From contig BDIU01000121.1 of NCBI GenBank assembly GCA_002118135.1, positions 159,446-223,445 on the forward strand: 64,000 nucleotides of DNA. Reading direction: 5' to 3'. Under the pieces are notes generated by a model that was not told the origin of the DNA, made no database searches, and was given only the letters and a program-made list of their open reading frames with translations. Position numbers and translations under genes: made by a program. This stretch comes from Trebouxia sp. TZW2008 (lineage: Eukaryota; Chlorophyta; Trebouxiophyceae; Trebouxiales; Trebouxiaceae). Shown one piece after another: positions 13,962 to 22,313 of the stretch. Numbering within the stretch: position 1 is the first letter of the stretch; every line of letters begins with the position of its first letter.

Positions 13962-16900
13962 AACATTGCAGGATTAGACTCAGCACCAGGTTCAATGACT
14001 GCAAGCACCAGCACAAGACCTTGGTCTAGCGAGTCTTGTACTGGGACTCACAGTCACTGGGTGCGGTGCTGCTGCTGCAGCTGTTGCTATTGCTGCTGCT
14101 GCTGCTGCTGCTCCTGCTCCTGCTCCTGCGTAGCATGCTACGATAGCAGCACGTCGTACCAAAACCTGGCTGACTGGTATATCCTTGGTCAGATGCATAT
14201 GGGTGCTGCACAGGCATCCTGCGGGAGGGTGCGTATGGCAGCTACTATGCTGAGGCCTGCAAGGAGCAAGTGAAGCAGAAGAGCACTGGTCTAAGGCCCT
14301 TGGAGTTCTCTCATGTCATGATTGATGAAGCAGGACAGGTCAGCTCTGCTTCTCCTTGCATGCTATACGCGTGTTGCATTGCAGTCAGTCTGCCACTTGT
14401 TTCTCCGTCCGTCCATGATTGCTCACTCGCAAACTAGTCACTCAACTGCTCATTGCCCGCCTGTCAACTCACTCACCCTGCAACCCAGCTACCTTGTTGC
14501 CAGTGAGATGTCAAGATCATCCATGAGGCTGGCATATTTTGATTCCTGACTCATACACCTACTTGTGCCATGTGCCTGATATCTGGAGCAGGCTCCAAAT
14601 GACGCAGTTGTCAATAACATGCCACAAGCTTGTGATAAACAGGTTGACATGGCATATTCAGCAACAGCAGCAATTTTTTGGCAAGCATGCTGAAGTGATC
14701 CCATAGACTGGATTCAGCTGCGCAGTCTGTATGTGAGCTGGTACAGTCAGGCTAGACTGTAATCAACAGACCAAGATTGCTGTTGAGCAGACAAACTGCA
14801 CCTGAAGGCAAAAGCTGCTTTGCCCTGTGTACATGTTGTTGCACCCTTCGTAACAAAGTGTGTGTCCACGCAATACATAATCTGCCTGTGGCCATACGGT
14901 TGACCAGGCATAGCTGAGTCCAAACTGATGTTGTTGAGCATAGACAACTGAGAACAGGGATTTCAGCTCAAGGTCTGCCCATAGGAAAACCAGGAACATT
15001 TCTCTACCTTCAAGAAAGGAAAGACCTCTTGACAAATGCTGTTGCCTTTCTGCAGCTGTGGTGTGCATGGTGCAGTGATATGGCACTGTCTTCAACAAGC
15101 CCGAATTTGCAATGCTGCTTATGATACTTGTGTCAGTGTCAAGACTGCTCGTGACAGATGAAGATGTGTCATGATGAAGTGTGCTTGTGTTTGCAGGCAC
15201 TGGGGCCTGAGGCTTTGATCCCGCTGACGCTGCTTGCCCCCAAGGATAGCTGCGCCATGCTGTGTGGAGACCCAAGGTCAGCCTGTGAATCTCCTGCATA
15301 ATTGCTGCACATTTCCCTTTGTGTTGCTATGCTGCATCCCTCTTTTTGCCTTGCTGCCCATCTTCCAAACTTGCTGGTTTTGAGATTTTCCAGCTGTCTT
15401 TCCTGCCGCCCACAGCTCCTTTCCAAGCTCTTCTTTTGGACTGCACAGGTATATCTTTTCTGGTCGCTCATTTTGCCAAAGTGGCTGAGACTGGTTGCTT
15501 TTTTGATATACACTGCTTCAACTGCAGGCAGTTGGGACCAGTGCTGCACTCCACAGCAGCTGAAGCTCATGGCCTCAAGACATCTCTGCTGGAGGCCTTT
15601 GTGCAGTACCATGGGACTCAGCAAGCACTGTACACAGAACAAGGCCTAGCACCCTGCCTAGGTATTCCTAAGCATATTTTGCTCAACCTTAGCATAGTCA
15701 GATCCTCGTGATCACTGTTGTGGCTCCACTTTTATGTTGAATTTCGATACTCTGTGCAATTTGTGCTGAATGCATGATCACTGCTGAAGTCTGAGTCTGC
15801 TAAGACATCTCTGCTGGAAGCCTGTGCGCAGTTGCACAAAACTCAGCTCCAGCTGTACACAGATCAAGGCCTAGCACCTTGCCTGGGTACTCCTTAGCAT
15901 AGGTCCTGCAAGCCCAGCACATTCAGAAGTTGATGGTCATGTTGCATTCTGATACTCTGTGCAGTTTGTGCTGGATGCGCGTTCACTCCTGAAGTCTGAG
16001 TCTGATAAGGCATCTTTGCTAGAGGTCTTTGTGCAGTATCATGGGATTCAGCTCCAGCTGTACACAGATCAAGGCCTGGCGCCCTGCCTAGGTAATTGGA
16101 CCTTTGCAATGTCAATCTGACTTTGCATTGTAGACACTGCTGGTTTGAAGCCAACCCTGCATTGCTGAGGTGACTTTGTGCTGCACACACGCTGGTGCAA
16201 TCCAGTGATGCGAATTTGCAAGTGCTAAAGTGTAAAGTTCAACAACCCAGTCAGGCCTGCAGTGATGTGTCCCTGGTCAAAAGTCAGGCTTACAGTGCAA
16301 TTGTGATATGATCTTTCTTCTGCAGGCATATTTGGCTGGCTGGACTTTGCCCTGCAGGCATTGCTGATAGGACTTCTCTTTTGCGCTGTAGGCATCCTGG
16401 TGCACAACTATTGCAGCCACCAGCGTCTGCTGGAGCTGCCCAGCAGGCTGTGTTCAGGCAATTGTGCTGGCATACTTGGCTGATTGCAGGCATTGCTGAT
16501 GTTGAGTTGCACTGCAGCTGATGCGGCTTGGCAGCGCAGGCTTGCTGGTGTACTGCATTGCTATGATTGGCATTGCAGACATTGCTGATATGACTTCTTT
16601 TTGCGCTGCAGGCATGCTGGTCCACAACTATCGCAGCCACCAGCGCCTGCTAAAGCTGCCCAGCCGCCTCTGCTATGACGACCAGCTGCTGGCATATTTG
16701 GCTGGCAGGGCTCTGCCCTGCAGGCAGCTAATGTCACTATTATTCTGTTGTTCATGTTACATTGCACCGCAGCCAATGCGCCTCAGCCCTCCAGGCATGT
16801 TGGTGCAACCTTGATGCAAAGGGCATTGCTGACGTGAGTTTGCCCCTGCAGGCATGTTGGTGCACAACTACAGAAGCCATCAGCGTCTGCTGGAGCTGCC

Positions 16901-19900
16901 CAGCCGCCTCTACTACGACAACCAGCTGCTGGCATCAGCTGACCCCCAACTGGTCACTGCACCTGCCTGGAGCGAGCTGCACAGGCGCAGGTCAGTATAT
17001 TGCTGCTGCATGATCACCTTGTACACAATCCTTGGCACTTCCTTGTCTGGCACACCAGTTGTGACACTGCAGTTACAGCGGTATGTGCTGTGCATCATTA
17101 CATCACCCTGTACCAAGCTGCACAGGCACAGATCGAAGGCCTGCTGCGATGTCACTATGTTGCAGACTTGCCACCCCTTGGCATGCCAGTTGCACTCCTG
17201 TTGATTTATGCAGTAACAACAAGATGTGCAAATCTCATTTTCGGACATTTGGCGGGAGAAGACCGTGCCGGCACAGGTCAGCCTCTCTGTCACCATCTTC
17301 TGCATTACTTTTCAGTCATCTGCATTGCTACGTACATGATGTGTGCTGAGTGATGGTCTGCAAGGCAAACGCAATCTGCAACGGTACAGTGCCACCAAGT
17401 AGCTGACTGTCAAGTGATGCACTTCCAAAGCCCGCTGCTTCAGGGGCATGTGTTTATTCACTGCCGGCAACCCTTGAGGTCTGAGACTGTCAGAACGGGT
17501 TTAGGTCAAGGTTGAGGTGTCATCTGCAGGGAGGAAGAGGAGCAATGGGATGAAGCAGAAGAGCAACATGAGCAGAATGGCGGGTCTGATGCACAGCAAG
17601 CTGAAGCTGATGCCCCTGCTGGTCCTGATGCTAGTGGTGACAGCCCAGATGACAACCAACTGCCAGTCAACACACTCTTTTATGGTGTGCGTGGTCAACA
17701 GGTAAATCAACGCCTTGCTACCACTATATCTGACTGTGCTTTCACAAATGACAATGGACTGCCATTGAGCACCCTTTTCTTGGGGTGCAGGGTGTGCAGG
17801 CATATTATGGCTACACTTGTTGTAAAAAGTCTTTTGCTGTACATTGCTGACCTGATACCCATGTAAGTGCCGCCCGACTTGGTATGCTCCAGTGCACCAA
17901 TAAGATACAAACCCGTCTGTAGATGAGGGATGGTGATGCACCCAGCTACTACAGCCCAGTGGAGGCGTCTGCACTGGTCAAGCTGCTCCAGGGTCTATTG
18001 GTCTGGAAGCATATTCTCTCTCAGATTTTGGATGTTTTGCATTTCCTGCTTTCCCACTTGCTGGTCACTTAGATGCCTGTGATTTGTGACCCAATGCCTT
18101 GATGTGCAGATGAGGGACGGTGATGCACCCAGCTATTACAACCCAGTGGAGGCATCAGCACTGGTCAAGCTGCTCCAGGGTCTGTTGGCCTACAAGACCC
18201 CAGGCGGGCAGGCAGTGACAGTGCAAGACATTGGGGTCATTGCCACCTACAGAAATCAGGTCAGACGCTACTGCATATCTCCCTTGCATTTGCCTCATCA
18301 TTACTTCTATGCAATTACTTGGCTAACTTTGGTGTGCACATCTGCATTTGCCTCTGTAGTGCAGTGATCAGGTGTTGGTCTATTCATTGATTCCAAACGT
18401 GTGCGAGACAGGCTCAGCAGGCCCAGCTAGGTATATACTGGAGCAATCAACCATCTGCAACTGGTTTGGTCCTGTGCTATCCTGAACCATTTGCATTGAG
18501 CATGGAGGGGAGGTTGGCTTTGCCTCTGCAGCTACCATCGTGTTTGTCTCTGCAATTGCCTTTCAGCACAGTCCAGGGCCAATAGCGCGTGAAATGAGAC
18601 AGAACTTCAAGGACCTTGCCGCAAACAGCATTAGTCAGCCCCAAAACAGCAGCTTCAGGTTTGACCAGACTGCAGTTACACTAAAGGTTATATGACATGC
18701 AGGTGAAGAAGCTGAGACTACTGCTGCGAGCGCGTGAGCTGGGCGCTGTGCGAGTGGGTACTGTAGACGACTTCCAGGGGCAAGAAGCGCGCATCATCTT
18801 CATCTCCACAGTTTTGTCCAGGTACTCCAAAGCGTGGGGCCATCCACCTGTCCTTTAAGCATGCTGTTTCTTCTGTTTGTGCCTTTCATGCTTGTGTCCC
18901 TCATGTTTGTGCCCTCATGTTTGTGCCTTTATATTTGTGCAACTCATGTCTTCCACCTCAAGGAACCAATGCATGTTTCTGAGCATACCGTGAACAGTGA
19001 TGCTTTGCCAACATGGAGATAGGCAAGCATTGTATGTGTATTGGGCCAGGCTCTGTCTTACTGAGGAGTTGAAGTCCTGTGCAGGCCATCCAGAGAGACA
19101 AATGGCATGTCAAAGGGTGTTGCTGGCATGGCGCAAAGTGCTGCAGCTGATCCTGCAGTAGGCTTCTTCAGAAATCCCAACCGCTTTAATGTGGCTATCA
19201 CCCGGGCTCAAGCCCTCATGGTAGTCCTAGGGCATCCCTTGGTCCTCATGCAGGTACAGCGTTTGTGTGTTTGGTTCTTGGCCTTTACTTGTTTTGCATC
19301 TAGTCACATGTGCCATGAAAATAAATGGTTCATTGCTGCCCTTGATGTGATGTGACTTGGCACTGATGCACTAAGCTCATAAATCTTTGCCATGTCTGCA
19401 AAGCAAAGTCTCATCAGCCAAGTACGGTTGTAGAGGAAAGTTCTGATTGGAGGTGCAAAATCCGGTCTACTTTGCATTTCTGTCATGGACTTCCCACTGC
19501 AGACAAGGCTGGCTGATCAGACTATTCCCAGCAGGCGTTGCTGATGTGACTTGGGGCTACATTGCCTAGGCTGACGTGACCTTGCCATTTCTGCAAGGCA
19601 AAGTACCACCACTCAGTATGTCTGCAGTGGAAAGTTCATGCTGGAGGTTCAGAATCAGGTCTATAGGCGTCAGCAGAGTTGCCTTCGGTGATTATTTGAA
19701 CATAATAGTAGGTTCTATTTATGTCTGCATGCGATGGTACTGGCTCAAGCGTTATTCCATTTGTGTGCTGCATCTCTCTGTCAGGTACAATGGCTTGCTC
19801 ATGTGCTTCCGTCTGAGTATCATCTCCCCCTTGCTGCACGCCTTTTCGTTTTGGAGTTTCAGCACCGCAGTGAAACCAATTGTCCTGACATCTGTTTCAT

Positions 19901-21697
19901 TCTGATCTGCGTCGCATCGACAGCGTCAGTCAAGCTCAGCAACTACTGTGCACAGGCCAGACAGGCTGCCCCCTATGCAGCTTGCTCGAGCAGTAAGTAA
20001 CTTGACAATGCAACCTGAGCAGACACAATGGCAATGGTTGCAAAGACAGCCCGTACTCCAACGTCTTTGTGGTGGAGGGAGGGGGGAAAGGGGGAGAGGA
20101 GGGGGTTACAGTGAGGCCCTACAGGGGCCCCTACCTGGATGTTGAAGGCTGCCCGTCATGCACATGCATTGAGTCACATGAATGAAAGAAAACTCTTCTG
20201 CGGGATCCCAACTGGAGTGAGCTGGTGAAGTACTGTGCGGCAAGGGGGGCTTATAGGGGGGCCGGCTCAGAGTCCCTGGGCTTCCGGGTCAGCATGCAAG
20301 TGCATGGTATCAAATTATTGAAGCAAGTGGTGTCTGATGCAGGATCTCAACTTCATTTGGGATGTGACCAGCATGCAGGTGCATTGAACGACATGAACAA
20401 ACAAACCCGGTATTTGGCTGCAGGACCCCAACTGGAGTGAGCTGGTGAAATACTGTGCGGCCCGGGGGGCCTACAGGGGGGCTGGCTCAGACTCTCTGGG
20501 TCTACTGGTCAGGAACCAACCAGCAGAGGACAGCTATCTGCCTGGGGAGGATCAAGGTACATGCCTGCAAAAGACGTCATCTTTGCATATGACCACTATG
20601 TTTTGCTGTCTTATCTATGCCAATTTTGTAGCACCCATCAAAAAGCCAGCCAGCAGAGGACAGCTAGCTGCCTGGGGAGGATCCACTTATTGTAGTTATC
20701 ATGTTATGCCACTCTTTACATGTTTGCTGTCATTCAGCCACATACGAGCCATACAGGAGCCAGCCAGCTGAGGCCAGCTACCTGCCTGGGAAGGCTCAAG
20801 GGAAGATTCTGCGTTCGCATTTTCATGCAACATTGTTCTTTGCTCTTTTGTTGTGAGTCTCGTGACTTGAGCCATTGGCTGACCATCAAGGGACCAGTCA
20901 GCAGAGGACAGCTACCTGCCCAGGGAGCATCAAGCTTCATGCCTGTATATTTGATTCTATACATGATTATCTGTGTGCATTTGTATGTCCCTTGTGGGTT
21001 CAGCTCAGACTAAGCCACCAAAGAGGCAACCAGTAGAAGACAGCCATCCGATGAGGGTAAATGCTTGACAGCCCTATGAGCACAGGTTGTTGTCACAGTG
21101 ATTGGTGCTGACTTGACTGCAGCAGCTGGTGAGTCTTGCATTCTAGGTACCAACATCAGTGTTGTATACAGTAAACTCTCTTTGCGACAACTGCTTTGGT
21201 TACATTGAATTGTCCTTACTGAGAGAGACCACTGCAGTCAAATGCCAGTGATTGGTAACTAATGGCGTTGTCGTGACATCAAGATTGTCCTTACATTGAG
21301 TGTCCTTACAAACAGAGTTTACTGTATCAATATTACATTGGCCAGCATGAAAGGGCTGGTGGTGCTCGTTACGGCACTTGTGTAAAGCCCCATGCAACTT
21401 GCTGCAGAAGATCATGGGGAGGACGACAGTCTGAAGATCCAGCAGGCTGTGAGTCACATTGCAATGTGTTGCAGGGTGCTTGCATGAGTACTGCAACCCT
21501 GCCATCTAATGCACATGAAACCTGTTGCAGAGGAAACAGGGGAGGAGGACAGTTTGGAAATCCAGCAGGCTGTGAGTCACATTGCAGAGGCAGCCTTGCT
21601 GGGTGTTGGTGACGCCAGCAAGATGTATCCTGAAACGCTTGAGGAGATGTATGAGTCCTACAGCGCCAATGAAATGGAGTTCCGTGTAATTCTGTAG
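131..21697 (+). CDS. MOV10/SDE3/Armitage-family superfamily-1 RNA helicase, about 27 exons
   Basis: ATP-dependent 5'-to-3' RNA helicase of the UPF1-like SF1 group; in plants and animals this family acts in RNA silencing and retroelement restraint. C-terminal exons follow human MOV10 motif by motif: [11 protein letters not shown] (about 8838-8870), [18 protein letters not shown] (10370s), Walker [16 protein letters not shown] (11680-11725), [10 protein letters not shown] (12430s), [10 protein letters not shown] (13340s), DEAGQ Walker B (14325-14339), GDPRQLGPVL split across 15276/15528, [12 protein letters not shown] (16860s), [10 protein letters not shown] (18140s), [15 protein letters not shown] (18768-18812), [15 protein letters not shown] (19178-19222), [11 protein letters not shown] (20424 on), and a last exon 21530-21697 ending EMEFRVIL. 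N-terminal exons (131-373, 760-896, 1173-1206, 1391-1675, ~2400, 3236-3966, ~4254-4512) are Q/S/G-rich and phase-compatible where checked up to 1675; linkage of the first ones is inferred, and an in-frame AG precedes the ATG at 131, so the gene may begin before the window. Introns carry numerous exon-derived relics. Confidence 0.85.
374..759 (+). other. Probable GC-AG intron 1 of the helicase gene
   Basis: The exon ending at 373 is followed by GCAAGA and the next exon opens after a GTGTGCAG acceptor at 759. Both junctions are phase 0, joining LQQAIQ to [12 protein letters not shown]. No GT donor gives an equally good join. The intron contains an inverted copy of the downstream exon. Confidence 0.55.
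663..735 (-). repeat. Inverted partial copy of exon 760-896
   Basis: The sequence at 663-735 is close to the reverse complement of 807-879, which lies inside the exon encoding [12 protein letters not shown]...[13 protein letters not shown]. The arms are about 70 bp and the spacer about 70 bp, so the pre-mRNA could fold into a hairpin that engulfs the exon. Confidence 0.7.
1783..1841 (+). repeat. Relic copy of the 3' end of exon 1391-1675
   Basis: About 60 bp downstream of the exon is a near copy of its last ~60 nt, including the CA(T/C)AAG|GT donor. An in-frame stop (the exon GGAATGGATC became GAATGAATTG) makes it non-coding. Confidence 0.7.
1823..1867. repeat. Perfect 20-bp inverted repeat with 5-nt loop at an exon relic
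   Basis: Arm 1823-1842 (ACAATGCATATCACAAGGTC) is followed by AGCAG and then its exact reverse complement at 1848-1867. The left arm is the relic donor junction of the preceding exon, so the palindrome was built on exon-derived sequence. It is not followed by a U-run and is not a terminator. Confidence 0.9.
2509..2680. repeat. Inverted repeat derived from the Q/K-rich exon
   Basis: The candidate exon at about 2400-2545 contains GAAGCAGAAGCAGCAGCCCA followed by AGCAGAAGGAG. From about 2587 to 2680 the same text occurs as its reverse complement, extending to the GGCTGCCATGATG-like part. This is a second inverted exon copy in the same gene. Confidence 0.65.
2640..2890 (-). pseudogene. Reverse transcriptase fragment (retroelement relic)
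   Basis: The minus-strand frame from about 2880 down to 2680 contains a stretch resembling the RT palm region just before the YxDD box: [16 protein letters not shown], then KYMALEF and KLYCFTHM. In DIRS/LTR-type RTs this segment typically reads DLKSGYHHIPxH...KYLxFxW...YxFTVLPFGL. The catalytic YxDD, the fingers and all other domains are absent, and the following text merges into the inverted exon copy. This is a small degenerate piece, not a working element. It sits in an intron of the helicase gene in opposite orientation. Confidence 0.5.
3055..3165 (+). repeat. Relic copy of the 5' part of exon 3236-3966
   Basis: AGGATCTCAGCAGACTGTCT at 3057 recurs at 3235, and similarity continues through SPSISF(A/G)L(Q/R)QLVxQQxxPE for about 110 bp. 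The upstream copy lies within the intron before the true exon and diverges afterwards. Confidence 0.7.
3834..3895 (+). repeat. In-frame GGQQ repeat in helicase N-terminal exon
   Basis: Short tandem GGTCAGCAAGGG-like units encode repeated GGQQ, following a lysine/glutamine-rich stretch (about 3684-3760). This is low-complexity coding sequence within the large exon 3236-3966. Confidence 0.8.
5085..5770 (+). repeat. 146-bp tandem array made from the start of exon ~5712-5854
   Basis: The word TTCTGTGTGCCTAGTCAGCA recurs at 5401, 5547 and (one mismatch) 5693, a period of 146 bp; older degenerate units extend back to about 5085. Each unit carries the acceptor region and the start of the exon encoding [20 protein letters not shown]; only the last unit continues into a full exon. 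The middle units read the same codons with a stop (CAG CGG TAA). Confidence 0.85.
5968..6060 (+). repeat. Relic copy of exon ~5712-5854 (3' part)
   Basis: The segment encoding [20 protein letters not shown] at about 5770 is echoed downstream by a copy reading [20 protein letters not shown]. The copy has no matching GT donor and is not needed for protein continuity. Confidence 0.7.
6455..6550 (+). repeat. Relic copy of exon ~6690-6812
   Basis: GCTGAGTGATAGTGACAGCA and the following ~90 bp (CCTGAGGGGTGGTC, then ACCTCAGCAG-like text) occur at 6449-6550 and again at 6652-6750. Only the second copy continues into [20 protein letters not shown]. Confidence 0.75.
6813..7357 (+). other. GC-AG intron of the helicase gene
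   Basis: The exon ending AAAAG at 6812 is followed by GCAAGC. The next exon starts at 7358 with GTTTGACATG. The phase-2 join rebuilds IKR|FDMFNV, matching the conserved LEE...DIRRYDM region of MOV10 proteins. This supports the GC donor strongly. Confidence 0.75.
8537..8615 (+). repeat. Interspersed repeat family B, copy 1 (truncated)
   Basis: Shares CAGGCTCAGCAGGCCCA, then CTAGGTATGTAC and AGCAATCAACTGTCTCCAAC with copies at 18405 and 27602. It is shorter at the 3' side. No terminal inverted repeat or coding capacity was seen. Confidence 0.75.
9299..9718 (+). repeat. Four-copy tandem array of a short helicase exon
   Basis: CAGGTTTGCTGGCAGTGCAT followed by ACAAGG occurs at 9299 and, with changes, at about 9428, 9555 and 9690 (period about 130 bp). 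The unit includes surrounding intron text (SHS-rich, CTCCA(C/G)ATA). At the family level it lies where MOV10 has its short YxGxVHxV strand after VPGLAEKRP. Which copy is spliced cannot be decided from sequence. Confidence 0.7.
10005..10470 (+). repeat. Triplicated exon encoding the [18 protein letters not shown] segment
   Basis: Three direct copies at about 10010-10110, 10185-10290 and 10345-10460 (period about 175 bp) each encode F-T-(C/F)[15 protein letters not shown], the RFSFNRTPLRR-like segment just upstream of helicase motif I. The third copy has the longest open continuation (HVRFTFDR...[21 protein letters not shown]) and is the likely expressed exon. Protein-level conservation in all three is notable. 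Confidence 0.8.
11195..11330 (+). repeat. Upstream relic of the helicase motif-I exon
   Basis: The text encoding [17 protein letters not shown], then [15 protein letters not shown] at 11219-11325 repeats the exon at 11516-11640 ([17 protein letters not shown], then [15 protein letters not shown]) but breaks off before the Walker A loop. Part of the start is duplicated again at 11370-11400. Confidence 0.8.
11640..12070 (+). repeat. Walker A exon and two decayed downstream copies
   Basis: The intact exon ends at 11732 with [22 protein letters not shown] copy at 11826-11918 keeps GTGCTGGTGGGCGCAG and GCTCTTCAG|GTGAGC but has lost bases in the P-loop. Another at 11990-12067 keeps CCTGGCACCGGCAAGACAAT and a TAG|GTGTGC end. 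G and C homopolymer runs of 8-13 accompany the decayed copies. Confidence 0.85.
12680..12730 (+). repeat. Relic copy of the 3' end of exon 12391-12537
   Basis: CATGGTCAGGCTGGTTGACC followed by CTCGCA(T/C)CCC and GCACAG|GT occurs in the exon end (12498-12537) and again at 12690-12729, including the donor site. Confidence 0.85.
13360..14135 (+). repeat. CTG-rich intron built around a repeated splice-donor unit
   Basis: The intron begins at the exon end GCTGCCGGTGATCACTGTCT (13358-13377). The GGTGATCACTG-type word returns at about 13550, 13715 and 13778, and as GATGAGCACCG/GGTGAGCATTG at 13611 and 13842, each followed by a variant of CTCTTGTGCTGTTG and then CTG runs. Pure (CTG)n tracts lie at about 13669-13710 and 13923-13961, with a shorter one near 14086. 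The minus strand reads as polyglutamine/serine, which is an artefact. Confidence 0.85.
15780..16092 (+). repeat. Two relic copies of the motif-III exon 15528-15661
   Basis: Copies at about 15796-15893 and 16004-16093 repeat the [16 protein letters not shown]...[11 protein letters not shown] part of the exon with its [16 protein letters not shown] donor. Both lack the [15 protein letters not shown] start. Surrounding intron text (TGATCACTGTTG, GATACTCTGTGCA) is duplicated too. Confidence 0.8.
16385..16705 (+). repeat. Two relic copies of the [15 protein letters not shown] exon
   Basis: Partial copies at 16391-16455 and 16612-16695 precede the true exon 16852-16990. The second reads [20 protein letters not shown] and compared with the true exon has about 11 changed codons, about 8 of them synonymous. 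It keeps the acceptor CTGCAG|GC but loses the exon's 3' half and donor. Confidence 0.85.
17749..17792 (+). repeat. Relic of the 3' end of exon 17530-17701
   Basis: The text around GACTGCCATTGAGCACCCTT resembles the exon end CAACTGCCAGTCAACACACT followed by CTTTTATGGTGTGCG, 60-70 bp downstream of it. Confidence 0.5.
17922..18000 (+). repeat. Duplicate of the exon encoding [19 protein letters not shown]
   Basis: A copy of the first ~79 nt of exon 18110-18258 (after a GTCTGTAG acceptor). Six substitutions, five synonymous; the only amino-acid change is Ser for Asn. The copy stops before [16 protein letters not shown] and has no clear in-phase donor, so it is truncated but was, or is, constrained as coding sequence. 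Confidence 0.85.
18405..18512 (+). repeat. Interspersed repeat family B, copy 2
   Basis: Begins ACAGGCTCAGCAGGCCCAGC and continues TAGGTATATACTGGAGCAAT, then CTGTGCT, CCTGAACCATTTGCATTGAG and CATGG. Aligns along ~105 bp with the copy at 27602. It lies in an intron of the helicase gene. Confidence 0.8.
20206..20297 (+). repeat. Duplicate of the [21 protein letters not shown] exon
   Basis: A copy of exon 20424-20551 with about eleven differing codons, most of them synonymous. Its acceptor position reads CTGCGG instead of CTGCAG, so it should not be spliced as is. A GTCAGC follows it. Confidence 0.85.
20516..21056 (+). repeat. Five-copy ladder of an exon 3' end ([10 protein letters not shown])
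   Basis: CCAGCAGAGGACAGCTATCT plus GCCTGGGGAGGATCAAG ends exon 20424-20551. Degenerate copies follow at about 20643, 20756, 20890 and 21015, spaced roughly 115-135 bp, mostly ending in a donor-like position. The last ([17 protein letters not shown]) could serve as a small exon; the others have no role I can see. Confidence 0.8.
21169..21324. mobile_element. MITE family A, copy 1 (156 bp), TA-flanked
   Basis: Starts CAGTAAACTCTCTTTG and ends CAAACAGAGTTTACTG, an 18-bp inverted repeat including the flanking TA with one mismatch, with TA on both sides (21167-21168, 21325-21326). Subterminal GTCCTTACATTGA-type words are also repeated. TA duplication and CAGT ends are typical of Tc1/mariner-pogo non-autonomous elements. 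It contains no ORF. In the helicase's penultimate intron. Confidence 0.85.
21403..21466 (+). repeat. Relic copy of the start of the last helicase exon
   Basis: GCAGAAGATCATGGGGAGGA and following text through CCAGCAGGCTGTGAGTCACATTGCA repeats 21527-21592, the beginning of the terminal exon, and then diverges. Confidence 0.85.
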
Positions 21698-22313
21698 CCT
21701 GATCATCTCGTGCTGAATTACTCAAGTTAAAAGTGCATCCGTGTTTTGCGGGCTTGGTGAACATATTGAGGGCAATGACAGGCCTTTGGCACAGCAAACA
21801 CTTGCTGGTGTCCAGCCTACTTAGTGGGTTGATACTCTTCTGAACCGTGCTGCCACTGTAATACATTCAGTATCGTGTGCTCAGGCATGCAATTGCTAAT
21901 AGCCTGCTTGCCATGGTCGATGCTAAGGAAGCACGTCTGTCGGCATTTGTCATTGCCATAAGGGCTGGCATGTTGATGAGCATAAGTGTCGTTGCCGTGT
22001 ACTGCAGCTCGGGCAATGGAGTAAGATCATGAGTGATGGCATGCATACTGCTTGTGTCATGCATTACTGTACAGGCAAAAGCGTGTAGGTCACTGACCAT
22101 ACAGCATACAACATTGTGTCAAGCTTGACAGTGTCTTCGTGGGTTCATTCATGACGGTTGGGTGAAGCCTTGTGTTGCCAGGATGTCACAGATTTTTGGC
22201 AACGGCACAGCTGTATTTACTACAGAACTTAGTCATGTTCTGCAGAGTGCAGTGCACCTGAGAACTGCAGAGAGCATTCTGTCTGCTCACCGTTGCGGAC
22301 CTTGATTGATGGC
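21698..22313. other. Intergenic region between helicase and GLTP gene
   Basis: Presumed 3' UTR of the helicase and upstream region of the GLTP gene. A TGTAA motif (the usual green-algal poly(A) signal) occurs near 21856 but cannot be assigned firmly. No ORF with family character, RNA gene or repeat recognised. Confidence 0.5.

Noticed and set aside
13472..14014. Long minus-strand polyglutamine/polyserine ORF
   Set aside because: Reverse reading of the CTG-rich intron of the helicase gene; no splice logic, no non-repeat content.
17922..18258. A pair of mutually exclusive exons
   Set aside because: Attractive because of the synonymous pattern, but the first copy lacks the exon's second half and a clear in-phase donor, so I list it as a truncated duplicate pending transcript data.
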